A stretch of DNA of 64,000 bases, taken from Roseovarius azorensis. GTDB taxonomy: Bacteria; Pseudomonadota; Alphaproteobacteria; Rhodobacterales; Rhodobacteraceae. Location of the stretch: positions 310,001 to 374,000 of the forward strand of contig NZ_FOAG01000002.1 of assembly GCF_900109455.1 (NCBI RefSeq). The letters are read 5' to 3'. Under the pieces are notes generated by a model. The model worked only from the letters and a program-made list of their open reading frames with translations, was not told the origin of the DNA and did not search any database. The position numbers and the translations under genes are program-made. This document shows positions 1 to 8,288 of this stretch, in pieces. Every line of letters begins with the position of its first letter. Within the stretch, counting starts at the first letter, position 1.

Positions 1-320
1 AGACGCGGCAGTTCCTGAATGCCGACCGCATCGCACGCCTGCCGAGGGGCGCGGTTGTGGTCAACACGGCACGCGGCGCGCTGGTCGATGAACCCGCACT
101 TCTGGCGGGAATAGAGTCAGGCCATCTGGCGGCGGCGGGCCTTGATTGCTTTGCGGTCGAACCGGGCGGCAATCCCGCCTTTGCCAGCCACGAAAACATC
201 TTCATGCTGCCGCATATCGGCAGTGCCACCCGCACCACCCGTGATGCCATGGGATTTCGCGCGCTCGACAATCTCGATGCGTTCTTTGCCGGGAAAGATC
301 CCCACGACCGGCTGGTCTGA
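1..320 (+). CDS. D-2-hydroxyacid dehydrogenase, C-terminal part (cut by window edge)
   Basis: This is the last ~105 codons of an NAD(P)-dependent 2-hydroxyacid dehydrogenase of the glyoxylate/hydroxypyruvate reductase type, which reduces 2-keto acids to D-2-hydroxy acids in the cytoplasm. The reading frame is open from base 3 to the TGA at 318-320. It shows the family's NTARGALVDE stretch, the acid of the catalytic relay in DCFAVEP, and the catalytic histidine in LPHIGSAT. The N-terminal substrate-binding half lies outside the window, so the exact substrate cannot be told. It converges on opgH with a gap of only 16 bases. Confidence 0.9.
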   Translation, partial: TRQFLNADRIARLPRGAVVVNTARGALVDEPALLAGIESGHLAAAGLDCFAVEPGGNPAFASHENIFMLPHIGSATRTTRDAMGFRALDNLDAFFAGKDPHDRLV

Positions 321-336
321 ACAAGCGTCGTCGCGC

Positions 337-2217
337 CTATTCCGCCGCGATCAGCGGGTGTTCTGTAGCGCGGAAAAGAACACGGTGCGAACGCGCCAGT
401 TGCAGGATTGGCGGGGTGGCCACCATGTCCGGCGTCGCCATGATATACTGCAGACCCGGCCAGTCGTTCAGGCGCAGACCCGAAAGCATCGACAACGGCA
501 CGGCAGCGATCAGGCTGGTGGCGATGGGCAACAGCCAGAGCGAGACCACGCCCCCCGCCATGCCCGCCATCAGCAGAACGCCGCTCACGGTTTCCAGCGC
601 GTGAAATTTCAGCACCGTCAGCGGGCTGTAATCGCCCCCCTTGCGCGCCTGCGGGGACCAGATCGGGCGAATACCGATCATGGTGCGCAGCACCGCGACC
701 ACCTGTTGCACCATCATGATGGGCGCAAACAGAATCGACAGCAGGATTTCCACGACGAGCGACAGCACAAAGCGCAGGCCGCCCCCGAACCGCTCGATGC
801 GCACATCCGTCAGGCCAAGCGCCACGGCCCCCATCAGCTTGGGCGCAAGCAGCATGCCATACATGAACAGCAGGATCAGAACGGAACTCACCCGGCTCAT
901 TTCCGGCCAGACCGGATAGAGCGGATTTTCGTCCGAGAAATAGGTGATCACGCTGTCAGGCCCGTTGCCGAGAAGGGCCCAGATCACCAGAAGGCCGAAC
1001 CAGGCAGGCGACAGCAGATAGCTCATCGCGCCATGAAACAGGTGAAAGCGCGAGACGGCGTGAAAACCGCGCGTGGTGAGCAGGCTCAGATGCTGCAGGT
1101 TGCCGTGACACCAGCGGCGGTCGCGCAGCGCATAGTCGATCAGGGTCGCGGGCGGTTCCTCGTAGCTGCCGGTGATCGCGGGCATGAAACGCACGGCCCA
1201 CCCGGCACGCCGCAACAGGCCCGCCTCGACAAAATCGTGGCTCAGGATCAGACCGCCCTCACCGGTCAGCGACGGCATGCGCGGCAGCCCGGCGCAATCC
1301 GCAAATGCGCGGGTGCGCAGGATGGCGTTGTGGCCCCAGTAATTGCCCTCGGAGCCGGTCCACCCGGCCAACCCCTCGGACAGGAGCCTGCCGTAAACCG
1401 CGGCTGAAAACTGCTGCATCCGGCCAAAGAGCGTGTCGGACCCGATCACCATCGGCGCGGATTGGATAAGGCCGGCGGTGGGATCGGCGGCCATTTCATC
1501 GGTCAGGGCAATCAGCGCCTCGGCGCTCATCAGGCTATCGGCGTCGAGCACGATCATCGCCTCATACGCCGCGCCCCAGTTTTCCAGCCATTGACCGATA
1601 TTGCCCACCTTGCGCCCGGTGTTCTGAACACGTCTGCGATACCACACGGCCGTATCAAGCGGCAGGGCCGCGCGCAGCGTGGCAAAGGCACGGCTCTCGG
1701 CCATGGCGATACCGGCATCCTGCGTATCGGACAGGATGAACAGTTCGAAATGATGCGCGGTTCCGGCGCTGCGCAACGCCGTCATCATCGCACAGGCATT
1801 GCCAAAAACCTCGGCGGTATCCTCGTTGTAGATCGGCACCAGCAGCGCCACCCGCGTCGGTGCGAAAATGCGAAGATGGCGGCGCTTGCGCATCATGTAA
1901 CAGGCCAGGCCCAGTGTCGCCGTGCCGACAGACAGCGCGATCCAGAAGAAGGTGACCACCACCAGCGCCAGCAGCCCCCATTCCAGCCACCACATGCCTC
2001 CGGTCGAGAGCCAGTCCGCAAACACCCAACCCAGCACAGCCGTGGTCAGCACAGCCGGCAGAAAGGCCGCCGCGCGCCGCCACCAAATTTGCAGCACAGG
2101 CCGCCAATGCGGTGCATTCGGATCCCTGTACGGCTGCCACAGGCTCTGGACCGGGTTGGCCAGAGGGCTGGGCGGCGGCATATGCGCCGCACCGGGGAAA
2201 AGCGTCAGGCCGTCCAT
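337..2217 (-). CDS. opgH: Glucans biosynthesis glucosyltransferase H
   Basis: OpgH (MdoH) is the inner-membrane GT2 glucosyltransferase that polymerises the glucose backbone of osmoregulated periplasmic glucans from UDP-glucose. The 626-residue protein has two N-terminal membrane helices, a cytoplasmic GT2 domain (about residues 120-370) with the metal-binding DADS and a RDRRW motif standing for QxxRW, then a cluster of C-terminal helices. I start it at the ATG at 2217; a GTG at 2229 in the same frame would add four residues. Either start overlaps the 3' end of opgG, so translation is probably coupled. It is the last gene of the leftward run opgC-opgG-opgH. It lacks the long N-terminal extension of the enterobacterial protein. 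Confidence 0.93.
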   Translation of the reverse strand: MDGLTLFPGAAHMPPPSPLANPVQSLWQPYRDPNAPHWRPVLQIWWRRAAAFLPAVLTTAVLGWVFADWLSTGGMWWLEWGLLALVVVTFFWIALSVGTATLGLACYMMRKRRHLRIFAPTRVALLVPIYNEDTAEVFGNACAMMTALRSAGTAHHFELFILSDTQDAGIAMAESRAFATLRAALPLDTAVWYRRRVQNTGRKVGNIGQWLENWGAAYEAMIVLDADSLMSAEALIALTDEMAADPTAGLIQSAPMVIGSDTLFGRMQQFSAAVYGRLLSEGLAGWTGSEGNYWGHNAILRTRAFADCAGLPRMPSLTGEGGLILSHDFVEAGLLRRAGWAVRFMPAITGSYEEPPATLIDYALRDRRWCHGNLQHLSLLTTRGFHAVSRFHLFHGAMSYLLSPAWFGLLVIWALLGNGPDSVITYFSDENPLYPVWPEMSRVSSVLILLFMYGMLLAPKLMGAVALGLTDVRIERFGGGLRFVLSLVVEILLSILFAPIMMVQQVVAVLRTMIGIRPIWSPQARKGGDYSPLTVLKFHALETVSGVLLMAGMAGGVVSLWLLPIATSLIAAVPLSMLSGLRLNDWPGLQYIMATPDMVATPPILQLARSHRVLFRATEHPLIAAE

Positions 2218-3710
2218 CGGTAAAGCCACACTTCTGAAACGCCGCGCCCCTGATAAAACAGCTGCGCGCGCATCTCCGCCGCCGTCACCTCGCCCGGATC
2301 AAAGGAAAACGCCAGGCGCGGCCCGCCGGTTTCAGGGTTGCGCTGGACAAGACCCTCCGACACCTCGAGCCGGTTGGAGTTCACGTAGACGACCAGATCG
2401 TCATAATCCTTGGGCAGCGCCTCATGCGGGGCGAAATCAATCACCACCAGCTTGCGCTCGTTATGGGCGAAACCCTTGCCGATTCGGGTGTTGAGGACCT
2501 GTGCCACGGGTTTCTTGGACGCGATGCGGTCGGTCCATGTCATTCGATAGCTGAAGTCGTGCTCGCTCCCCGCAGCCAGCGGCTCGCGCGGGCGCCAGTA
2601 GGCGACGATGTTGTCGTAGATTTCCTTGTCGGTCGGGATTTCGACCAGCGTGACCGCACCACGCCCCCAACCCTCGCCCGGCGTGATCCAGAGGCTCGGG
2701 CGCTTGTGATAGAGCGCCTCGAGATCGTGGAAATCGGAATAGCGGCGCTCGCGCTGCGCCAGGCCAAACCCCTGCGGGTTGTTGTCGACAAAGCTCGAGA
2801 CCTGTACATGCCGGGGATTGGCGAGCGGCCGCCAGAGCATCTCGCCATTGCCGTTGAGGATCGACAGCCCGTCGCTGTCATGCACCGCCGGGCGAAAATC
2901 GTCAAAGCGGTTGCGGTTGGTCTCGTCGAAATAGAACATCGAGGTGAGCGGTGCGATGCCGACATTGGCCAGCTCGTTGCGTGGCCACAGCGTGCAGCGC
3001 ACCTCCACCTCGGTGGTGTCGCCGACCGGGGTGAGGGTAAAGTGATAGAGGCCGGTTACAGAGGGACTTTCCATCAGGGCATGCACCTTGTGCGAGGTGA
3101 CGCCGGGTGCGGGCTTTTCGATCCAGAAGCGGGTAAAGTCGGGGAATTCCTCGCCTTCGGGTGCGGCGGTGTTCACCGCCAGCCCGCGCGCGGACAGACC
3201 ATAGGCCAGATCGGCCGCGATCACACGAAAATAGCTGGCACCCTGAAAAACTGCGTATTCCTGAAAGAATCCGGGCCTTTCAATCTCGGCGCGCAGGCGG
3301 ATGCCGGAATAGCCCAGCCCGGCGTCAACCGGCAGGTCGGGCACGATCTCGTGCCTGTCATACAGCGAGAAATCGAAGGGCAACGTGCGGGACATGCCGT
3401 CCTCGACCATATTCACCTCGACCGTATGCGGAAAATAGAGACCGGGCGGAAAAAGATCGAATTCCAGCGTTGTATCCGTACCTGCCCAGATCGCCCTCTC
3501 CGTAAGAAAACGGATGCCACGATACTGGTCATAGGTCAGATCACGCCACGCCTGCGGGATGAAGGGCCGTTCTGCGTAGGGCCTGCCCGCTATTTCACGC
3601 GCGAGGTCGTGCAGCGCCGCCTCGGAAAAGGGTTCTCCCGCCCCGGCGCGGATCATTCCCGGCCAGAGCACAAGGGCGGCAAGCGATTTCAGCACATCAC
3701 GGCGGATCAT
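2205..3710 (-). CDS. opgG: Periplasmic glucan biosynthesis protein, OpgG/OpgD family
   Basis: This 501-residue protein belongs to the MdoG/MdoD family (GH186-like fold), periplasmic proteins needed to release or shape the beta-glucan backbone made by OpgH. The N-terminus, MIRRDVLKSLAALVLWPGM, has a twin arginine followed by a hydrophobic stretch. That resembles the Tat-type signal of OpgD more than the Sec signal of enterobacterial OpgG. The body keeps family features such as PYAERPFIPQAWRDLTYDQY near the N-terminus. It overlaps opgC upstream by 4 bases (ATGA) and opgH downstream. Only one OpgG/D paralogue is visible here, so the split between OpgG and OpgD cannot be settled. Confidence 0.9.
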   Translation of the reverse strand: MIRRDVLKSLAALVLWPGMIRAGAGEPFSEAALHDLAREIAGRPYAERPFIPQAWRDLTYDQYRGIRFLTERAIWAGTDTTLEFDLFPPGLYFPHTVEVNMVEDGMSRTLPFDFSLYDRHEIVPDLPVDAGLGYSGIRLRAEIERPGFFQEYAVFQGASYFRVIAADLAYGLSARGLAVNTAAPEGEEFPDFTRFWIEKPAPGVTSHKVHALMESPSVTGLYHFTLTPVGDTTEVEVRCTLWPRNELANVGIAPLTSMFYFDETNRNRFDDFRPAVHDSDGLSILNGNGEMLWRPLANPRHVQVSSFVDNNPQGFGLAQRERRYSDFHDLEALYHKRPSLWITPGEGWGRGAVTLVEIPTDKEIYDNIVAYWRPREPLAAGSEHDFSYRMTWTDRIASKKPVAQVLNTRIGKGFAHNERKLVVIDFAPHEALPKDYDDLVVYVNSNRLEVSEGLVQRNPETGGPRLAFSFDPGEVTAAEMRAQLFYQGRGVSEVWLYRWTA

Positions 3711-4939
3711 TTAGCCCCCCGCCACGGATGGGATTTGAACCAGGCCACGGTATAGGCCACCGCGATCAACGCCCCGAACCCGATCAGGTTCGCCAGCGTC
3801 ATGTTCCAGGTATTGCGTCCGATCTGGTCCATGACAAATCCCGAAAACCGGGCAAATACCATGGAGAAGACGAAGACCGCCAGCGACTGCTGCCCGACCT
3901 TCAGAATCATTTTGAGAAGAACTCCCCACACATGTGCGATAAAGCCGTTTCCGACGGCCCGGAGCCGATTACCACCGTCGCCCGCCGCCGTCCAGCAGAG
4001 ATAGGCAAGCGCAAGAAAATGTACATACCTCAGAATGCCGAAATCCGATTTATTGAACAAACCCCGGTTGGCGATACGCCAGTCACGCGCCCATTCGAAG
4101 CCGAATTCTCGGACACCGATGTTCGACAGCGGAATATTGGCGATCACGATCGCGGCGGCAATCGCGATCAGCACCTTGTTGACCGGCGGCTTCGGCAGCC
4201 AGCCCCGCATGAAGGCAAAGCCGGTGAAGAACACCAGTTGCCATCCGAAGGGGTTGAAGAACCATTTGCGGTCCGACCACGGCTCTGCGGGAAATCCCAG
4301 GTGCCATGCCTCGAGACCCAGCGCCTCCAGCACCGCGCGCTGCGCGAACAGCCAGATCAGCCCCATGGCGCCCGCCACCGCCCAGAGATTGACGCGGCTG
4401 AGCGCCACCATCATCGGCATCATCACAAGGATGACCATGTACATCGGCAAGATGTCGAAATAGTTGGGCACATAGGTCAGCGTAAACAGCCCGACCAGTT
4501 GCGGCCCCGGATCGGCAAAGAATTTCGACAGGTTCAGAGTGCCGATATAGGCCTTGTCGAAATTGCCATAGATATCAAACGCCGCAAGCATCGTGGCGAT
4601 GGCAAAGAACATGCCGATATGCGCCCAGTAGACCTGCCAGACGCGATAGCCCACGCGCCCGGTGCCCAGCGCCCAGCCCGCCCGGTCAAAGCTGCGGCCA
4701 AAGGCGATGGCTGAGGCCATGCCGGAACAGAAAACGAAGATCTCGGTCGCGTCTGAAAATCCCCAGCGCGCGGGTATCCAGCTGGTAAAGAAATTGCGCG
4801 GCGTATGCGCGACCAGAATGATGAACATCGCCAGCCCACGAAAGAAATCCAGACGGATATCGCGGGTCGATGCGACGGGCGCGGCAGCGGCTTCGGTCGG
4901 GCGGCGATGGGTCATGGCCGGATCAGCAACACTCGTCAT
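3707..4939 (-). CDS. opgC: OpgC family membrane acyltransferase (glucan succinylation)
   Basis: OpgC proteins are polytopic inner-membrane acyltransferases; in Rhodobacter sphaeroides OpgC adds succinyl groups to periplasmic glucans. The 410-residue product starts with a polar segment and then the family hallmark RDIRLDFFRGLAMFIILVAH, followed by about ten hydrophobic helices. It is the first of three tightly coupled opg genes, with a 4-base overlap to opgG, which supports a role in decorating the OpgH/OpgG product. The ATG at 4939 has a GGGAG sequence about ten bases upstream; an internal ATG at codon 9 is possible. It follows the TTC38-like gene by 32 bases, so all four may be co-transcribed. 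Confidence 0.88.
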   Translation of the reverse strand: MTSVADPAMTHRRPTEAAAAPVASTRDIRLDFFRGLAMFIILVAHTPRNFFTSWIPARWGFSDATEIFVFCSGMASAIAFGRSFDRAGWALGTGRVGYRVWQVYWAHIGMFFAIATMLAAFDIYGNFDKAYIGTLNLSKFFADPGPQLVGLFTLTYVPNYFDILPMYMVILVMMPMMVALSRVNLWAVAGAMGLIWLFAQRAVLEALGLEAWHLGFPAEPWSDRKWFFNPFGWQLVFFTGFAFMRGWLPKPPVNKVLIAIAAAIVIANIPLSNIGVREFGFEWARDWRIANRGLFNKSDFGILRYVHFLALAYLCWTAAGDGGNRLRAVGNGFIAHVWGVLLKMILKVGQQSLAVFVFSMVFARFSGFVMDQIGRNTWNMTLANLIGFGALIAVAYTVAWFKSHPWRGAK

Positions 4940-4971
4940 GCGGTGTCGGCTCCCTTGTAATATGTGCGCGC

Positions 4972-6348
4972 CTATTCCGCAGGCAGGCGGTCAGCCTCGT
5001 TCCAGTCGCCACGAGAGCTGGCGATGAGGTCAAGGCGGCTGCTGGCATAGCCATCAAGGCGACCCGCGCGCTGCGTCGTGCGTTCGTGCAATATGCTCTC
5101 CGCCTCGTCGAGGAAACCGCCACGGATCGCGGAATCGATCGTGAGTCGCTCGAATACATCGCGCTGCGCATGGCTGCCTCCGGCCAGTTGCATCGACCGC
5201 CTCGCTCTCCCGAGGTTCAGGAACGCGGTCTTGTAGTCGCCTTCGCCAAAGGCCTCAAGCCCCGTCGCCGCGGACAGGCCGGGATTTGCCATGCGCGCCA
5301 TCATCTCGGAAACATTGGTCTGTTTCGCGTCGCGGTGCAGGCGATCTATCATCCGCTTGATCGCCATGTCGCGATGTCCACCGATAAGCGCCATGAGATA
5401 ATGCAGATCGGCAAAGATCAGGCAGGCGTCCTCTGTCCGCCGCCCGGAAATCTCGGCAAGCTCCTCCCAACGGTCGCCCACGTTGACCCCTTCGAGTTCG
5501 AGGCGCATCAACAGCGAGGTGCCGTTTGAGATATCGCGGAAATCGTCCGTGTGATCGCGGCGCACCTCGTTATCGTAAAGATCAAGCACCGCGTCTATCT
5601 CGCCCTGATCGAGATGCATCAGCGCCTTGTGCCACCACACATGATAGCGGAAATTGTTGCAATGCGCCCAGGCATGTTCGCGCCCCGCCAGCCAGTTCAG
5701 CCCGGCGCGGGCGTTGGCGGTCATGTCGAACACATGCGCCACCGCGTGCAGGCCCCAGGCATCGTCGGGCGCAAGGCTGAGCCCGAGCCGACCGGCGGTT
5801 TCGGCACGGACGTATTCGCCGGTTTCCTCGAGGCAGAAGGCGTGACAGCCGAAAAGATAGCCGCGCGCGGGGTTCTTTGCGTCATAGGCAGGCAAGAGCG
5901 CCTCGACCGAGGCGCGCATGCCCTTGGCGTCGCCAAGGATGAAACGGGTGGCATGGCTGATCTTCATCGCCAGCGCATCCTCGGGCCAGCGGGCCAGAAC
6001 GGCCTCCATCTCGCGCACCGTATCGGACGGGCGCCCCCCCAGCCAGGCGCCAAGCGCGCGGACATACCCCATTTCGCGCGAGGTCGGAACGACGCGATCC
6101 GCGGCGGCAAGCGCTGCGGCATAGGCATCCTGCGCCGTGTCGATCAGCTCGCGCCGACCCAGCATGAGAAAGAACAGCCCCTTGGTGGCATGCGCCATGG
6201 CGAAATCCGGGGCCGCCGCCAGCACCTTGCCCAGATACTCGGGCGTTGCCGCGGCATGGGCGAGAAACGCCAGCACCATCTTGTCCCAGGCCTCGGCGGC
6301 GGCGGGGGATGATACGGTTATCTCATACCCGAATTGATCGTTACGCAT
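4972..6348 (-). CDS. Tetratricopeptide-repeat protein, TTC38-like
   Basis: This 458-residue cytoplasmic protein has no signal peptide or membrane segment. It is rich in helical Ala-, Leu- and Trp-containing repeats typical of the TTC38 family (for example HATKGLFFLMLGRRELIDTA and LHAVAHVFDMTANARAGLNW). The conserved HAVAHVF and NNFRYHVWWH stretches match that family as I remember it. No enzymatic role is established for bacterial members. The ATG at 6348 has AAAGGAT about nine bases upstream. It lies 32 bases before opgC on the same strand, but a link to glucan synthesis is only inferred. The 206 bases upstream hold no gene. Confidence 0.75.
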   Translation of the reverse strand: MRNDQFGYEITVSSPAAAEAWDKMVLAFLAHAAATPEYLGKVLAAAPDFAMAHATKGLFFLMLGRRELIDTAQDAYAAALAAADRVVPTSREMGYVRALGAWLGGRPSDTVREMEAVLARWPEDALAMKISHATRFILGDAKGMRASVEALLPAYDAKNPARGYLFGCHAFCLEETGEYVRAETAGRLGLSLAPDDAWGLHAVAHVFDMTANARAGLNWLAGREHAWAHCNNFRYHVWWHKALMHLDQGEIDAVLDLYDNEVRRDHTDDFRDISNGTSLLMRLELEGVNVGDRWEELAEISGRRTEDACLIFADLHYLMALIGGHRDMAIKRMIDRLHRDAKQTNVSEMMARMANPGLSAATGLEAFGEGDYKTAFLNLGRARRSMQLAGGSHAQRDVFERLTIDSAIRGGFLDEAESILHERTTQRAGRLDGYASSRLDLIASSRGDWNEADRLPAE

Positions 6349-6554
6349 GACCCGATATCCTTTCGGCGATAGTTTCTAGTCAGCTAGCCCGCTATTTATG
6401 ACCCCAGCAACAACACAGCAGCGAACCTCACCAATACGTTATCCAGACTTTAACTAAAGTGACGTGCCAGGGGCAGATATGCGCGTTTATCGCGATGGCG
6501 CTTCGGCACGAACCCGCTCAGGGTGATCTGCCGGGCGTCATGTTTGCCCGAATT

Positions 6555-7025
6555 TCAGTCGGCAAGCGCAGATTCTGAAACTGCTGCGAAAACGCTGTCC
6601 AGTTCGGCGGCCAGTTCGCGAAGCGCATCACCACCCTCGTCGAAATAGGGGGCAAAGACGGTGGTGGGCGTTTTGTAGCTGAGGCTGGCGGTTCCGTCGA
6701 CATCCTCGGTCACATAGAGACGAATCGGTGCCTCGATCCCGGCGGCAACGCTGGCCGCGAGCATCCGGCGCGCATAGTCGTTGCGATACAGCCCAAAGAT
6801 GCGATTGCCTGGAATGGTGTGCCCCTGCGCGCGCGCACCGTCCGAGGCGCTGGCCTGGGTGACGATGGCGATTGGCGCGGTCGTAACCGCCTCGCGCACC
6901 GCCTCGACCAGTTCGTCAAAGGATTTGTCCGTGTCATGCACGACCCATCCCGCGCGCGGCTCAAGCGCATGGGCAGCGCTGGAAATGAAAAGAAAAATGC
7001 TGAGAAGTCCTGTAAATCGCTGCAT
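6555..7025 (-). CDS. DUF302 domain protein, exported
   Basis: The 156-residue product has a Sec-type signal peptide (MQRFTGLLSIFLFISSAAHA, cleavage expected after AHA). A single DUF302 domain follows, with the family's opening pattern in which a tested segment (DKSFDELVEAVREAV) precedes conserved Gly/Asn positions (GNRIFGLYRNDYARRML). DUF302 proteins are small and their function is unknown. I start it at the ATG at 7025, because GGAGGG lies seven bases upstream; the TTG just before it is less likely. It stands alone, 77 bases upstream of the stop of the CoA-transferase gene. Confidence 0.82.
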   Translation of the reverse strand: MQRFTGLLSIFLFISSAAHALEPRAGWVVHDTDKSFDELVEAVREAVTTAPIAIVTQASASDGARAQGHTIPGNRIFGLYRNDYARRMLAASVAAGIEAPIRLYVTEDVDGTASLSYKTPTTVFAPYFDEGGDALRELAAELDSVFAAVSESALAD

Positions 7026-7102
7026 CAAATAGCCCTCCGGTTACATGCGGAGGGCTACGCCATCGCCCGAGTCGCGGCAAATCACTTGCCCGAGAGCCGA
7101 GG

Positions 7103-8278
7103 TTACAGATCCCGTTTCAACCGCGACAGCACCGCCTCGGTATCCGCCCCGGTGGACGGCGGCGCAGAGCGATAGCTGACCGGCGTGCGCGAGAACTTGA
7201 GCGGATTGCCCAACAGCCGCACCTCGCCCGCCGCGGTCTGGGGCGCGGGCAGGGTGATCGTCATGCCGCGCGCTTGCGCCTGATCGGATTCGAGCGCCTG
7301 TTCGACGGTATTCACCGGACCCACCGGCACCTTGCGCGCCTCAAGCCCGTCGATGACATCCTGCATCGTGCGTGCTGCCAGTTGCCCCGCAATCATCGGC
7401 ACCAGTGTCTCGCGATGCCTGAGCCGTGCGGTGTTGGTGGCAAATCGCGGATCGCCGGCCCAGCCGGGCTGTCCCAGATAATCGCAGAGCCGCGCAAACT
7501 GGCTGTCGTTGCCCACCGCGACGATCACATACCCGTCCGAGGTGGCAAAAACCTGATAGGGCACGATATTTGGATGCGCATTGCCCGCGCGCATGGGCGA
7601 GACGCCGGAGGTCAGGTAATTCAGCCCCTGATTGACCAGCCAGGCCATCGTGGCATCGACAAGGGCGATGTCGATATGCTGCCCCTCGCCGGTGGCATCG
7701 CGGTGGCGCAGCGCGGCAAGGATGCCCGTGGCGGCATAGAGCCCGCAAACCACATCGGCCACGCCCACACCCACCTTCATCGGTTCACGCCCCGCCTCGC
7801 CGGTAATGCTCATGATGCCGCCATAGCCCTGCGCCATCAGATCATAGCCGGGCTTGTCGCGGTTCGGCCCGGTATGGCCGAAACCGGTAATCGAGCAATA
7901 GACGAGGCCGGGATACATGGCGCAGAGCGTCTCGTGATCCAGCCCGTATTTCTTTAGACCGCCGGGCTTGAAATTCTCGATCACCACATCGGCGCGGCCT
8001 GCCAGATCGTGCAGCATCCTCTGCACCTCCGGGTCGGTCAGATCCACTGCCACGGATTTCTTGTTGCGGTTCGAGGACATGAAATAGGCGGAAAGATCGG
8101 TGGGCGCGCCCTGCGCATCCAGCACAAAGGGCGGCCCCCATGTGCGGGTGTCATCCCCTGCAAGGCTCTCGATCTTGATCACCTCGGCCCCCAGATCGCC
8201 CAAAAGCTGCGTGCAGGTGGGACCGGCCAGAATCCGGCTGAGGTCGAGAACGACGAGACCATCCAATGGGCCGGGCAT
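7103..8278 (-). CDS. CaiB/BaiF family CoA-transferase (family III)
   Basis: Family III CoA-transferases move CoA between carboxylic acids through an aspartyl-CoA thioester. The 391-residue protein begins MPGPLDGLVVLDLSRILAGP, a typical family start, followed by LGAEVIKIE and the SSNRNKKSVAVDL motif. The expected catalytic aspartate is in the GYDLMAQG segment. I chose the ATG at 8278 because GAGGAG sits six bases upstream; ATGs at 8284 and 8305 are alternatives. It follows the ThDP enzyme gene by ten bases, so the two are probably co-transcribed and may act on the same 2-oxo-acid or acyl-CoA pathway. The substrate is not evident. Confidence 0.88.
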   Translation of the reverse strand: MPGPLDGLVVLDLSRILAGPTCTQLLGDLGAEVIKIESLAGDDTRTWGPPFVLDAQGAPTDLSAYFMSSNRNKKSVAVDLTDPEVQRMLHDLAGRADVVIENFKPGGLKKYGLDHETLCAMYPGLVYCSITGFGHTGPNRDKPGYDLMAQGYGGIMSITGEAGREPMKVGVGVADVVCGLYAATGILAALRHRDATGEGQHIDIALVDATMAWLVNQGLNYLTSGVSPMRAGNAHPNIVPYQVFATSDGYVIVAVGNDSQFARLCDYLGQPGWAGDPRFATNTARLRHRETLVPMIAGQLAARTMQDVIDGLEARKVPVGPVNTVEQALESDQAQARGMTITLPAPQTAAGEVRLLGNPLKFSRTPVSYRSAPPSTGADTEAVLSRLKRDL

Positions 8279-8288
8279 GGGCATCTCC

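Noticed and set aside
142..1407. Long open frame antisense to opgH
   Set aside because: It opposes a clear glucosyltransferase and has low-complexity Arg/Gln/His composition typical of antisense frames in GC-rich DNA.
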